Shown: piece after piece, positions 54,247 through 63,547 of the stretch
Position numbering within the stretch: position 1 is the first letter of the stretch
Layout: each line of letters starts with the position of its first letter
DNA from: Nonomuraea terrae
Lineage (GTDB): Bacteria; Actinomycetota; Actinomycetes; Streptosporangiales; Streptosporangiaceae
Assembly (NCBI RefSeq): GCF_004348995.1
Contig: NZ_SMKQ01000002.1
Span: 96,197 to 160,196 of the forward strand
DNA: 64,000 bases
Direction: 5' to 3'
Notes under the pieces: generated by a model
Told to the model about the DNA's origin: nothing
What the model saw: only the letters and a program-made list of their open reading frames with translations
The model's database searches: none
Made by a program: the position numbers and the translations under genes

Positions 54247-54792
54247 ATGAGAGCTGATGCCGCACGCAACCTGGCCGCGGTCCTGCGTACGGGGGCCCGG
54301 CTGCTGGCCGAAGACCCGAGCACCTCGATGTCGGCCATCGCCAACGAGGCGGGCGTGGACCGCACGACCGTCCACCGTCGTTTCGCCACCCGCGAAGCCC
54401 TGCTGAGCGCCGTCTTCCAGGCCAAACTCGACTCGGCCGAACGAGTCCTCGACGAGGCGCGGCTCGTGGAGGCCCCCGTGGCGGTCGCGCTGCACCGCTA
54501 CGTGGAAGGCATCATCCCCGTCAGCCGTGAGTGGCCGGTCGACACGCGGCGCATGATGCAGAAAGACCCCGAGGCCGACCGCCGGCGCCAGGAGCAGAGC
54601 GCGCGGCTGGACGCCTTCGTCCAACGCGCGGCCGACGAGGGTCATCTGCGCCCCGATGTCTCACCGGCGTGGGCGAGGGCGGTGCTCGACCAGCTGGTCG
54701 ACAGCATGGCTCACCGGTTTCCCGAAGTGGCGCCCCCTCAGGCGGCCGACCTGGTCGTGGACACGTTCCTGAACGGCCTCGGCGCCACGTAG
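54247..54792 (+). CDS. TetR-family regulator
   Basis: A 181-residue protein. The N-terminal HTH is TSMSAIANEAGVDRTTVHRR, then FATREALLSAVFQ. The C-terminal ligand domain is mainly helical with an acidic region. It is divergent from the SDR-SDR-ALDH operon and is its probable repressor. The ATG follows a CGGCATC leader without a strong ribosome site, which may indicate low expression. Confidence 0.92.
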   Translation: MRADAARNLAAVLRTGARLLAEDPSTSMSAIANEAGVDRTTVHRRFATREALLSAVFQAKLDSAERVLDEARLVEAPVAVALHRYVEGIIPVSREWPVDTRRMMQKDPEADRRRQEQSARLDAFVQRAADEGHLRPDVSPAWARAVLDQLVDSMAHRFPEVAPPQAADLVVDTFLNGLGAT

Positions 54793-54841
54793 TCGTACCG
54801 GAGTAGTTGTACAAGAGATGTTGTCCATATAGGGTCCGGAC

Positions 54842-55405
54842 ATGTCCGACTCTGCGCGGCGTGAGATCCGGGACTCCAAGGTGCTGGCCGCGATGTCCCA
54901 CCCCCTGCGGCGGCGGCTGCTCGACGTGCTGCGGCTGGACGGCCCTTCGACGGTGTCGGCGTTGTCCGCCAGGACGGGACAGGCCGTCGGCAGCATCAGC
55001 CATCACCTGAAGGTCCTGGCGGCCGGCGAGCTCATCGAAGAGGTCCCCGAGCTGGCTCGCGATCGGCGCGAACGCTGGTGGCGGACGACGTCGGGCCGGA
55101 TCGACTGGTCGCCGTCGGACTTCCCGGACGACCCCGTGGCCGAGGCCGCCGAATCCCTCGTCCTGGAACGGCAGGCCGCGCTGGCGCGGCAGTGGTTCGC
55201 CGAGCGCGACGGCTATCCCGAGCCATGGCGGCGCGCGGCGTTCACCTCCGACCACTGGGCCTGGCTGTCCGTCGCCGAGCTCGCCGAGCTGGAGGAGAAG
55301 ATCCTCGCACTGCTGACCGAGCTGGCGGCCAGTGAGATCCCCGACGACGGCGCGGAACGCCGATCCGTCTTCCTGACCGTACGCGCCGTGCCCGCCAAGC
55401 CGTGA
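54842..55405 (+). CDS. ArsR-like winged-helix regulator
   Basis: A 187-residue protein. The HTH is LAAMSHPLRRRLLDVLRLDG, then STVSALSARTGQAVGSISHH, LKVLAAGELIEE, of the HTH_20/ArsR group. The C-terminal ~100 residues are helical. Its stop overlaps the GTG start of the next MFS gene by 4 bases, so the transporter is co-expressed and may be its target. Confidence 0.9.
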   Translation: MSDSARREIRDSKVLAAMSHPLRRRLLDVLRLDGPSTVSALSARTGQAVGSISHHLKVLAAGELIEEVPELARDRRERWWRTTSGRIDWSPSDFPDDPVAEAAESLVLERQAALARQWFAERDGYPEPWRRAAFTSDHWAWLSVAELAELEEKILALLTELAASEIPDDGAERRSVFLTVRAVPAKP

Positions 55406-56628
55406 CCACAGCCACGCTCCTGCGGATGCGGGAGTTCCGGCTGTTATGGGCCGGGGAGACCACCAGCGTGCTCGGCAGCTCGGTGGCCGGTGTCGCGCTC
55501 CCGCTGGTCAGCGTGATGACCCTGGACGCCGGCACGTTCGTCGTCGCGCTGGTCACGGCGGCGGCCTGGCTGCCGTGGCTGCTGATCGGGCTGCCCGCCG
55601 GCGCGTGGGTGGACCGGTTGCCCAAACGGCCGGTGATGCTGGCGTGCAACACCGTCTCCATGGTGGCGTTCGCGACCGTGCCGATCGCGGCCTGGCTGGA
55701 CAGGCTCACGGTGACGCACCTGGTCGTCATCGCTCTGGTCGGCGGCGTCGCGAACGTGTTCTTCAGCCTCGCCTACCGTGCGTTCCTGCCGCTCCTGGTC
55801 GGAAGCGATCGGTTGATGGAGGCCAACGCGAAGCTCCAGGGCAGCGAATCGGCGGCCAGGATCGCCGGGCCTGGGCTGGCGGGGCTGCTCGGGCAGGCGT
55901 TCGGCGCGGTGAGCGGGGTGCTGGCCGACGCGGTCAGCTTCGGCATCGCCGTGCTGTGCCTGCGGCGCGTACGCGTCCACGAGGCGCGACGGGCCGCCGC
56001 GGAACGGCGGCTGCTGTCGGAGATCCGCGACGGGCTGCGGTTCGTGGTCCATGACCCCTGTCTGCGGACGCTCACCGCCTTCAGCGCGATGTCGAACATC
56101 GCCTTGATGGGCTACCAGTCGATCCAGGTCGTCTTCCTCACCCGCGAGCTCGGCGCCGGGCCCGGGCAGGTGGGGGCCGTGCTGGCGCTGGCCGGTACGG
56201 GCGGGCTGCTCGGCGCGATGGTCGCGGGACGGGTCGCCGGCCGGGTCGGAACGGCTCGGGCGTTCCTGGTGTGCGAGGCGTTCGCCGCGCCGATGATGCT
56301 CCTCGGCCCGCTCGCCGGCGCCGGCGCGGGCCTGGCGCTGTTCGCCGCCGCGGGCTTCGGCATGAGCGCCGGCATCGTCGCCTCGAACATCGTGACCAGC
56401 ACGTTCCGTCAGCAGTATTGCCCGCCTGCCCTGTTCGCGCGGATCACGGCCAGCACATCCGCGCTGAACTACGGCGCGGTGCCCTTGGGCAGCCTGCTCG
56501 GCGGCGTGCTCGGCGAGACCATCGGCGTCCGCCAGGCCCTGTGGACCATGGCGGCCACCCAGCTCTCGTCCGTCGCCCTCCTCTTCCTCAGCCGGATCCG
56601 CCCGATGCGGAACTTCCCGGCGCGATGA
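55402..56628 (+). CDS. MFS transporter
   Basis: A 408-residue permease from GTG 55402 (overlap GTGA with the regulator gene). About twelve hydrophobic segments and a GAWVDRLPKRPVML loop motif. The opening FRLLWAGETTSVLGSSVAGVALPLVS resembles the MFS_3-type exporters. Probable efflux under control of the upstream ArsR-type regulator. Confidence 0.9.
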   Translation: MTTATLLRMREFRLLWAGETTSVLGSSVAGVALPLVSVMTLDAGTFVVALVTAAAWLPWLLIGLPAGAWVDRLPKRPVMLACNTVSMVAFATVPIAAWLDRLTVTHLVVIALVGGVANVFFSLAYRAFLPLLVGSDRLMEANAKLQGSESAARIAGPGLAGLLGQAFGAVSGVLADAVSFGIAVLCLRRVRVHEARRAAAERRLLSEIRDGLRFVVHDPCLRTLTAFSAMSNIALMGYQSIQVVFLTRELGAGPGQVGAVLALAGTGGLLGAMVAGRVAGRVGTARAFLVCEAFAAPMMLLGPLAGAGAGLALFAAAGFGMSAGIVASNIVTSTFRQQYCPPALFARITASTSALNYGAVPLGSLLGGVLGETIGVRQALWTMAATQLSSVALLFLSRIRPMRNFPAR

Positions 56629-56687
56629 CGACGGTCAGGAGATGGCCGCCTGCGATGCAGAGGTCTGCTCGGCGGCAGGCGCGGGGG

Positions 56688-57482
56688 TCACTCGGGCGGG
56701 TCGTCGAGGAGGCGGAGGTCTGACGGGCCGATCGTGGCGGTGGCCAGCAGGGCGGTGATCAGATTGTGGTTGAGCGCGTTGCCCAGCGGCGGCGGGATCT
56801 CCTCCTCCAGGAGCCCGGACACCTTGGCGCTGAGCCGCTTGCGCGTCTGGGTGACGATGTGGGCGGCGCGTTTGGCGGTCCAGCGTTCGCCGGGGCGCAG
56901 GCGGGAGAGCTCGTCGGCGACCTGGGCCCAGGGCAGCGGCTGCGGCCACGGGTCGGGCCGGAGATAGCGCTGGCCGAGGCAGACCAGGACGAGGCGTTCG
57001 AGCGGGCTCAGAGGCCATCCGGCCGGCTCGCGGGTGTCGGCCTCCCGGCGGTCCTCCGGGCCGGGGGGCGGCACGCTCCTGACGACCCGTACTTCCAGCA
57101 GGTGTTCCTGCTCGGGGGCGACGATGAACAGCGGCGTGTACGCCACCGGGAGCGTCGTACGGTGCCCGGTGAGCACCAGCTGCCCGCCCGGCAGGCGGAT
57201 GGGGAGTTTGCCGAGGTTGTACAGGGCCCATCGCCCGGCTTCGCAGGTGAGGTGGCCGTGCCGCCGGCTGACGTACGGGTCGTTGGGGCCGACGCAGACG
57301 TGGACGTCCGGCTCGCAGCGCCCGAACACCACATCGAAGCCGGCGTCGGGCGCGACGCGGATGCCGCCATGGGCGCCCTGGACGTACAGGGTGCCGGGCA
57401 CGGCCGGGGGAAGCCCGTCCGCGAGGGAGCCCTTGGGCAGGAACTCCACCTTGGTCGGGGGTCTGCGCGTCGTTCCTGTCAT
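56688..57482 (-). CDS. FHA-domain protein
   Basis: A 264-residue protein from ATG 57482 with GGAGGA eight bases upstream. The FHA domain covers about residues 50-115: VVFGRCEPDVHVCVGPNDPY, VSRRHGHLTCEAGRWALYNL, where GR, S-R-R-H and N form the phosphothreonine pocket. The C-terminal half is helical, with RLVLVCLGQRYLRPDPWPQP, and resembles transcription-factor-like FHA proteins. It is divergent from the Ser/Thr kinase gene, which is the natural partner. Confidence 0.87.
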   Translation of the reverse strand: MTGTTRRPPTKVEFLPKGSLADGLPPAVPGTLYVQGAHGGIRVAPDAGFDVVFGRCEPDVHVCVGPNDPYVSRRHGHLTCEAGRWALYNLGKLPIRLPGGQLVLTGHRTTLPVAYTPLFIVAPEQEHLLEVRVVRSVPPPGPEDRREADTREPAGWPLSPLERLVLVCLGQRYLRPDPWPQPLPWAQVADELSRLRPGERWTAKRAAHIVTQTRKRLSAKVSGLLEEEIPPPLGNALNHNLITALLATATIGPSDLRLLDDPPE

Positions 57483-57630
57483 GCCGCCGATCCTCCCCAC
57501 ACGGCGCCGGATGTCAACGGTAGCCGCCGGCTTCCGGGAGGGCTCCCGACCCTCTACCGAAGGTTATTCTGTCGTAGTTACCGACAAGTAGGACTGTGGG
57601 AGATCCACTGCGTGCAATGAGAATGACCGC

Positions 57631-59595
57631 ATGGTTGACTTCACGCCGCTGACGACCGGTGACCCTCAGGAGTTAGGTGGCCTGGAGCTCATCGGGAGGC
57701 TCGGCCAGGGTGGGCAGGGTGTCGTCTACCTTGCCCGCACCCCCATGGGCACGCACGTGGCCGTCAAGTGGCTGAGCCCGTCCGGCGACGAGGAGATCGC
57801 CGAACGCTTCCTGCGGGAGGCAGAGGTCGCCCGCAGGGTGGCGCCGTTCTGCACCGCGACCGTGCTCGGCACCGGCGTCGACGGCGGCCGTCCGTACATC
57901 GTCAGCGAGTACGTCGAGGGCCGTTCGCTGGAGCGGGTCGTCAGGGAAGGCGGCCCGCTCGCGGGCGCGGACCTGGAGCGGCTGGCCATCGGCACCGCCA
58001 CCGCGCTCGCCGCCATCCACGAGGCCCACGTGGTGCACCGCGATTTCAAGCCGGGCAACGTCATCATGGGCACCGGCGGCCCACGGGTGATCGACTTCGG
58101 GATCGCGCGCACGCTCGGCCCGGCCACCATGACGAGCAGCACGCAGATCGGCACGCCCGCGTACATGGCTCCCGAGCAGATCATGGGGCACGGGCTGGGG
58201 CCCGCGGCCGACATGTTCTCGTGGGCCGGCACGATGGTCTTCGCGTCCTGCGGACGGGCGCCGTTCGGCACCGGCGTGACCCACGCGGTGATGAACCGGG
58301 TGCTCAGCGAGCCGCCCGATCTGGGCGAGCTCGACGGACGGCTGCGCGAGGTGGTCGAGCAGTGCCTGGACAAGGATCCGGCGCGGCGGCCGACCGCCAT
58401 GGAGGCGATCAGCCGCCTGCTGCGCAACCCGGCGCCCGGCGCCGACCCGCTGGTGGAGGGCACCAGACAGGCCGCCCCGAAGGAGGCCCAGCACACCGGC
58501 GGGCCGTCGCGCCGGCCCGTGCTCATCGGCGCGGGGGTGGTGACCGCGGCCATCGTCGTGGCGGCCGGGATCGCCGTGCCCACCCGGCTGTGGTCGAGCA
58601 CGCCGCCGCCGGTCGCCGCCGAGTCCGGCGCCCCGCCATCGCGGCCGACGACTCCGGCCGCGCCCGCCACGCCCGTCAGGGCCACGCTGCCCGGCGGCGA
58701 CGTCACGATCTACGAGCGTTCGTCCGACCCGATCAAGCTGACGGCGTACGAGATGTACGACAAGAAACTCGACGAGGACGTCGACTACGCCCGGCAGTCG
58801 CTGCAGGGCGAGTTCGTCAGGTATCCGGGCAACCTGGAGTCGCTGGTCTCCCCCAACGGCCGCTACCTCGCGGGACGGCCGCACGACTACACCTCCGACG
58901 GCTACGACTCGATCCTCATCACCGACCGCCAGGCCGGCGTGAGTTTCCGGGTCAAGACCGTGCGCAAACCGCTGGACACCAGCGTCCGCACCTGGTCGAA
59001 GGACAGCTCGAAGATCCTGCTCAACCTCAACGAGCGCATCGAGGACGACAAGGGCAAGGAAAGCTGGATCTCCGTCGGCTTCGCCGTCGTGGACGTCGCC
59101 AACAGCGACGTGGCCCAGAGCAAGGTACGCGTGGTCGACGTGAACGACGCGTCCATCCGCGACAGCGACTTCGGCTGGGACGCCGCCGAGCAGGGCGTGG
59201 TCATCGACTACGGCAAGGACGAGGGGCTGCGCTTCTTCGACGCCTCCGGCAAGGCCACGCGTGACCTGCCGGGCGTGGGGCCGCTGGCGTCCGGCACGAT
59301 CGACATCTTCTCGCCGTCGGGGAAGACGTTCGTGACCGACTGCCCCGACGGCGGCGACGGCCACCACTGCCTCTGGGACGCCGCCACCGGCAAGCAGGTG
59401 CGCCGGTTCTCCTCCGACTGCGACAAAGTCCTCGGCTGGTACGGCGAGTCGCACCTGTACTGCTGGGAACAGGACAACAACCCGAAGGACGAGATCCGCG
59501 TCGTGGCGTTCGACGGCAAGCTGATGGACAAGCTGCTGGAGGCCGACGACGACGCCGACATCACCCCGGTCTACACGAACAACCCCGCCAACTAG
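57631..59595 (+). CDS. Membrane Ser/Thr protein kinase
   Basis: A 654-residue Hanks-type kinase. Residues about 15-265 are the kinase domain: glycine loop GRLGQGGQGVVYLA, VAVKWLS (Lys), VVHRDFKPGNVIM (catalytic loop HRDFKPGN), VIDFGIART (DFG), TPAYMAPEQI. One membrane segment follows (VLIGAGVVTAAIVVAAGIAV, about residue 293-312). The C-terminal ~320 residues are extracellular beta-rich, with WxxDxS patterns (VRTWSKDSSKILLN, DSDFGWDAAEQGVVID), perhaps a propeller-type sensor. No PASTA repeats. The FHA protein across the promoter gap is its likely substrate. Confidence 0.94.
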   Translation: MVDFTPLTTGDPQELGGLELIGRLGQGGQGVVYLARTPMGTHVAVKWLSPSGDEEIAERFLREAEVARRVAPFCTATVLGTGVDGGRPYIVSEYVEGRSLERVVREGGPLAGADLERLAIGTATALAAIHEAHVVHRDFKPGNVIMGTGGPRVIDFGIARTLGPATMTSSTQIGTPAYMAPEQIMGHGLGPAADMFSWAGTMVFASCGRAPFGTGVTHAVMNRVLSEPPDLGELDGRLREVVEQCLDKDPARRPTAMEAISRLLRNPAPGADPLVEGTRQAAPKEAQHTGGPSRRPVLIGAGVVTAAIVVAAGIAVPTRLWSSTPPPVAAESGAPPSRPTTPAAPATPVRATLPGGDVTIYERSSDPIKLTAYEMYDKKLDEDVDYARQSLQGEFVRYPGNLESLVSPNGRYLAGRPHDYTSDGYDSILITDRQAGVSFRVKTVRKPLDTSVRTWSKDSSKILLNLNERIEDDKGKESWISVGFAVVDVANSDVAQSKVRVVDVNDASIRDSDFGWDAAEQGVVIDYGKDEGLRFFDASGKATRDLPGVGPLASGTIDIFSPSGKTFVTDCPDGGDGHHCLWDAATGKQVRRFSSDCDKVLGWYGESHLYCWEQDNNPKDEIRVVAFDGKLMDKLLEADDDADITPVYTNNPAN

Positions 59596-59607
59596 CGGGA
59601 GGCGGAA

Positions 59608-60156
59608 ATGAGCGCAGGCCGCAGCGTCGTCGTCATCCCGGGCGGGCGGTACGGGCCGCAGGCCGGGCTGCTCGCCTACGTCGGCGAAGCGGCCCGCCGC
59701 CGTGACGCCGCCGTGGAGCTGGTCTTCTGGCGGCCGCCGGAGGACCTGGTCGTGGCGGAGGCGGCGCCCTGGGTCAGCGGCCAGGTGACGCCCCTGGTGG
59801 AGGGGCTGGACCGGCCGGTGCTGATCGGCAAGTCGCTCGGCTCGTTAGGGGCCGCCGTCGCGGCCGATCGGGGGCTGGCGGGCATCTGGCTGACGCCGCT
59901 GCTCACCGTGCCCGCGTGCGTGGCGGCGCTGCGCCGCGCGACCGAGCCGTTCCTGCTGGTCGGCGGCACTGCCGACGGCTTCTGGGACGGCGCGCTGGCG
60001 CGGGAGCTGACGCCGCACGTCGTCGAGGTCGACGGCGCCGACCACGGCATGCAGGTGCCGGGGCCGCTGCGCCGGACGGCAGAGGTGCTCGGCGACGTGA
60101 CGACGGCCGTCGAGGCTTTCCTCGACGGCGTCGTCTGGCCGCCGGGAGCGGCGTAA
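59608..60156 (+). CDS. Small alpha/beta hydrolase
   Basis: A 182-residue hydrolase (MSAGRSVVVIPGGRYGPQAG). Nucleophile elbow LIGKSLGSLGA (Ser), GGTADGFWD (Asp) and DGADHGMQV (His) give a complete triad in a minimal fold. It follows the kinase gene by 12 bases on the same strand and may be co-transcribed. The downstream ABC gene is convergent. Confidence 0.85.
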   Translation: MSAGRSVVVIPGGRYGPQAGLLAYVGEAARRRDAAVELVFWRPPEDLVVAEAAPWVSGQVTPLVEGLDRPVLIGKSLGSLGAAVAADRGLAGIWLTPLLTVPACVAALRRATEPFLLVGGTADGFWDGALARELTPHVVEVDGADHGMQVPGPLRRTAEVLGDVTTAVEAFLDGVVWPPGAA

Positions 60157-60159
60157 CGG

Positions 60160-61989
60160 TCAGCGGTGGAGGGCGTCGGGGGCGTCGTCCTCGACCAGGA
60201 AGCCGCCCGACTGGTGATGCCACAGGCGGGCGTAGGGGCCCTCGGCCTTGAGCAGCTCGCTGTGGGTGCCCTGCTCCACGATGTGTCCGCGGTTGAGCAC
60301 GACCAGGCGGTCCATCCGGACGACGGTGCTCAGCCGGTGGGCCACCACGATCGCGGTGCGGTCCTGCATCAGCTGCCACAGGGCCTCCTGGACGAGGAGC
60401 TCGCTCTCGGAGTCGAGGGCGCTGGTCGCCTCGTCCAGCAGCAGGACCGGGGCGTCGCGCAGGATGGCGCGGGCGAGCGCGAGGCGCTGGCGCTGGCCGC
60501 CGGAGAGCTTGACGCCGCGCTCGCCGACCAGGGTGTCGAAGCCGTCCGGCAGGGACTCGGCGAACTCCGTCACGTGCGCCGCCCGCGCCGCCCGGAGGAT
60601 GTCGTCGTCGGTGGCGCCCGGCCGGGCGAAGGCGATGTTGTCACGCAGCGACCGGTGGAACATGGCCGGCTCCTGCGGGACGTACGCGATGAGGCTGCGC
60701 AGGTCGGCCTGGCGCAGCCGGGTGATGTCCTGGCCGCCGATCAGGATGCGGCCGCCGTTGATGTCCATCAGCCGCAGCAGCAGCCGGGTGAGCGTGGTCT
60801 TGCCGCCGCCGGACTGGCCGACCAGGCCGACCTTGGCGCCGCTGGGGATGTCGAGGTCGAGGCCCTGGAACAGCGGCCGGCCGTCGGTGTAGGAGAAACG
60901 CACCCGTTCGAAGCGGACGCCCGCGTCGGCCGGGCGCAGCGGCTGGGGATCGGCCGGGTCGGTCACGGACGGCGGCACGAGCAGCAGCTCGGTGAACTGG
61001 GCCGCCTCCGTGAGCACGGTCTCCATGCGCCGGTAGATCTGGTTGAACTCGAACATCATGCCGATGGCGTTCGTGTAGTAGGTGAACGTCACCACGATGG
61101 CCTCCACGCCGAGACCGCCGCGCAGCGCGACGGCCAGCAGCAGGCCCACGGCGCTGGTGAGCACCGACATCGGGGCGACGACGGTGTCGACGCGGAGGTT
61201 GCCGTAGTCCCACGAGCGCAGCGAGAGCCTGCTCGCCTCGGCCATCCTGACGCGGTTCTCGGCGGCTTCGCGATCCTCGGCGGCGAAGGCGCGCACGGTG
61301 TCCATGTTGGCCAGCACGTCGGCGACGTGGCCGGACACCCGGACCCTGGCGGCCTCACGCTGGTCGACCAGCGCCTGGCGGCGGCGGATGAGCGGGGCGA
61401 CGAGAAAGCCGGTGACGATGATGAGGCCCACCAGCACGAGCACCAGCAGCGGGTGGTACTGCCACAGCACCACTGAGGCGAAGAGCAGCGGCACCAGCTT
61501 GGCCATGATCGAGAACGCGACCGTGTCGACGAAGTCCTCGAACCGGCCGGAGAAGCCCAGCACGCGCTTGGTCAGCGAGCCCGCGAAGTTGTCGTGGAAG
61601 AACGCGGCGTCCTTCGTCAGCAGCTCTTCCATGCCGACCACGCCGAGCCGCTCGATGCCGCGGGCGTCCGTACGGTTGAGGAAGTGCAGCCCCAGCCGCC
61701 ACAACACCTCGCCCGCCAGCAGCATCGCGGCGAAGGCGAGCACGAAGGGCAGGAGCGTGGCGACGGTGCCGTCACCGCCGCCGGCCAGATGGCCCACGAG
61801 CCCGGCCACCGCCAGCGGCGCCAGGTAGAACAGGCAGATGTTGCCCATCGCCGGCAACGTCAGCGCGGGCACCGCCACCGGCCACTGGCGCTTCAACTCA
61901 CCGCAGTAGTGGCGCAGCGCCAGCAGAACCGCTGATTTCCGTGGTGTTGTACCTGCTTGGGAGCCCTCGCCCGACGCGAGCACAGTCAT
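60160..61989 (-). CDS. ABC transporter, fused membrane and ATP-binding domains
   Basis: A 609-residue half-exporter. The N-terminal ABC_membrane domain has six segments (about residues 50-330). The ATPase has Walker A GQSGGGKTTL, Q-loop AYVPQEPAMF, signature KLSGGQRQRLALARAIL, Walker B VLLLDEATSALD and H-loop VVAHRLST. Start 61989 follows GGGGGAGG. Such single-gene half-transporters normally act as dimers to export lipids, peptides or drugs. Substrate unknown. Confidence 0.94.
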   Translation of the reverse strand: MTVLASGEGSQAGTTPRKSAVLLALRHYCGELKRQWPVAVPALTLPAMGNICLFYLAPLAVAGLVGHLAGGGDGTVATLLPFVLAFAAMLLAGEVLWRLGLHFLNRTDARGIERLGVVGMEELLTKDAAFFHDNFAGSLTKRVLGFSGRFEDFVDTVAFSIMAKLVPLLFASVVLWQYHPLLVLVLVGLIIVTGFLVAPLIRRRQALVDQREAARVRVSGHVADVLANMDTVRAFAAEDREAAENRVRMAEASRLSLRSWDYGNLRVDTVVAPMSVLTSAVGLLLAVALRGGLGVEAIVVTFTYYTNAIGMMFEFNQIYRRMETVLTEAAQFTELLLVPPSVTDPADPQPLRPADAGVRFERVRFSYTDGRPLFQGLDLDIPSGAKVGLVGQSGGGKTTLTRLLLRLMDINGGRILIGGQDITRLRQADLRSLIAYVPQEPAMFHRSLRDNIAFARPGATDDDILRAARAAHVTEFAESLPDGFDTLVGERGVKLSGGQRQRLALARAILRDAPVLLLDEATSALDSESELLVQEALWQLMQDRTAIVVAHRLSTVVRMDRLVVLNRGHIVEQGTHSELLKAEGPYARLWHHQSGGFLVEDDAPDALHR

Positions 61990-62171
61990 CCGTCCTCCCC
62001 CGAACGCCGACACCCACCGTGGCCATGCTGCCGCAGGACGTGAGTCCGGAGCCAACGATTTTCCGGCCGAGCGACCCGGCGCGGCGGCCCGGCGCCGCCG
62101 CGCCGGGGGCGGTCAGCGCAGCACCGTCGAGACCTTGTTGCCGGGGTGGTCCTCCAGCACGGCCGTCACCT

Positions 62172-62213
62172 TGCTGGTCGAACGGGGCTGGTCGAACGGG
62201 GCTGGTCGAACGG
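62172..62213. repeat. 14-bp tandem repeat, three copies
   Basis: The unit GGCTGGTCGAACGG occurs three times in a row (the first copy with T in place of the first G). A minus-strand frame reads through it as part of SKVTAVLEDHPGNKVSTVLR and stops near 62115; it is a possible protein remnant without a visible start. Confidence 0.6.
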
Positions 62214-62312
62214 GACACTGACGGGTGTGGTGTTTTTCGCGAACCGGTTTCGATCATGGGGCGCGGGACCGTAGGCTGGCGTCCCCATGACCCCACCTAC
62301 CTCTTCATCTCC

Positions 62313-63242
62313 ATGAGCCAACAGCCGATCCGCATCCTGTTCGTCGGAGGTCACGGCAGGTCGGGCAGCACGCTGGTCTCCCGGGCCCTCGGCGCCGCCG
62401 AGGGCGCCGCCTGCGTGGGCGAGCTGCGCTACCTGTGGACACAGGGCGTGACCAAGAACCAGCTCTGCGGCTGCAGCACGCGCTTTCGCCGCTGCCCGTT
62501 CTGGAAGGCCGTCGGCCGGGCCGCGTTCGGTGGCTGGCGGAACGTGGACGCCCGCGAGATGGCCCGGGTGCACCGCTCCGTCATGCGCATCCGGCACGCC
62601 CCGCGCCACGTGCTGCCCGGTGTCTCCGGCGGCTTCGGCCGCGACGTCCAGACGTACGCCGAGACCATGGCCAAGGTCTACCGCGGGATCGCCGAGGTGA
62701 GCCAGAGCCCGGTGATCGTCGACTCCTCCAAGTTCCCCACCTCCGCGCTGCTGCTGCGCCGGGTGCCCGGCATCGAGCTGCGCATCGTCCAGCTCGTCCG
62801 CGGCCCGCACGGCGTCGTGCACTCCTGGTCGCGGCAGGTCCACCGCGCCGACAAGGGCGGGCGGCTGATGGCCACCCACTCCCCGGCGCAGACCGCCGCC
62901 GAGTGGCTGGCCTTCAACGCCGTCATCGAGTCCTTCCGCCTGACCCGCACCCCGTGGACCCTCATGCGGTACGAGGACTTCGTCGACCAGCCCCGCGAGG
63001 AGCTGTCGAGGGTGCTGGAGTTCGCCGGGCTGCCCTCGGCCGACCTGCCGTTCCTCGGCGACGGCACGATCGACCTGCCCGTCGACCACAGCGTGGCGGG
63101 CAACCCGATGCGCATCCGTACGGGCGAGGTGCCGCTCAGGGCGGACGAGGAGTGGCGGACGGTGATGGGCCCGGGCCGCCGCCGCATGATCACCGCCTTC
63201 ACCGCCCCAGGCATGCTCCGCTACGGCTACCCGCTGCGCTGA
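62313..63242 (+). CDS. Sulfotransferase-family protein
   Basis: A 309-residue protein from ATG 62313 (MSQQPIRILFVGGHGRSGST). The PAPS-binding loop is GGHGRSGSTLVSRAL and the 3'-phosphate site is VQLVRGPHGVVHSWSRQ. The C-terminus has LMRYEDFVDQPREEL and a conserved RIRTGEVPLRADEEW tail. It likely transfers sulfate from PAPS to a small acceptor. No ribosome site is seen near the ATG, so the start could be further upstream. Confidence 0.85.
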   Translation: MSQQPIRILFVGGHGRSGSTLVSRALGAAEGAACVGELRYLWTQGVTKNQLCGCSTRFRRCPFWKAVGRAAFGGWRNVDAREMARVHRSVMRIRHAPRHVLPGVSGGFGRDVQTYAETMAKVYRGIAEVSQSPVIVDSSKFPTSALLLRRVPGIELRIVQLVRGPHGVVHSWSRQVHRADKGGRLMATHSPAQTAAEWLAFNAVIESFRLTRTPWTLMRYEDFVDQPREELSRVLEFAGLPSADLPFLGDGTIDLPVDHSVAGNPMRIRTGEVPLRADEEWRTVMGPGRRRMITAFTAPGMLRYGYPLR

Positions 63243-63547
63243 CGGGCCGGCCCGCGTCGAGCCGGCTTGTGTCCGGCATCCGCACGGACGGCCCTCGGCA
63301 CCACCTGTCCGGGCGTCCCGACGCAGGTAAGGTCGGCCAGGTCGCGCGGGAGCGTGGACAGCGCCCGCGCAACCGCAGCCGGGCCAGGGCGTACCCGGCC
63401 GTCGAGTCCAGCAGCACCCGCCCCGGCGTGACCACCACGGTGACCAGCGGCGGGTTCGCCGGCCAGAGCGGCATGGCCGTGCGAGGCGCTCCGCCGCCGG
63501 GTACGTGACTCCTGCCAACCGCCGTGAACCCGCGAGGGAGCTGTCGC
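63243..63547. other. Intergenic region, no clear gene
   Basis: 305 bp. A minus-strand stretch (NPPLVTVVVTPGRVLLDSTA, then GYALARLRLRG) is open and protein-like for about 40 codons, then continues in another frame (LPRDLADLTCVGTPGQVV). It might be a small frameshifted gene, but I recognise no family. Confidence 0.35.

Noticed and set aside
57673..59454. Near-600-codon minus-strand frame
   Set aside because: It runs antisense to the Ser/Thr kinase gene, which has a complete set of kinase motifs; the antisense product has none.
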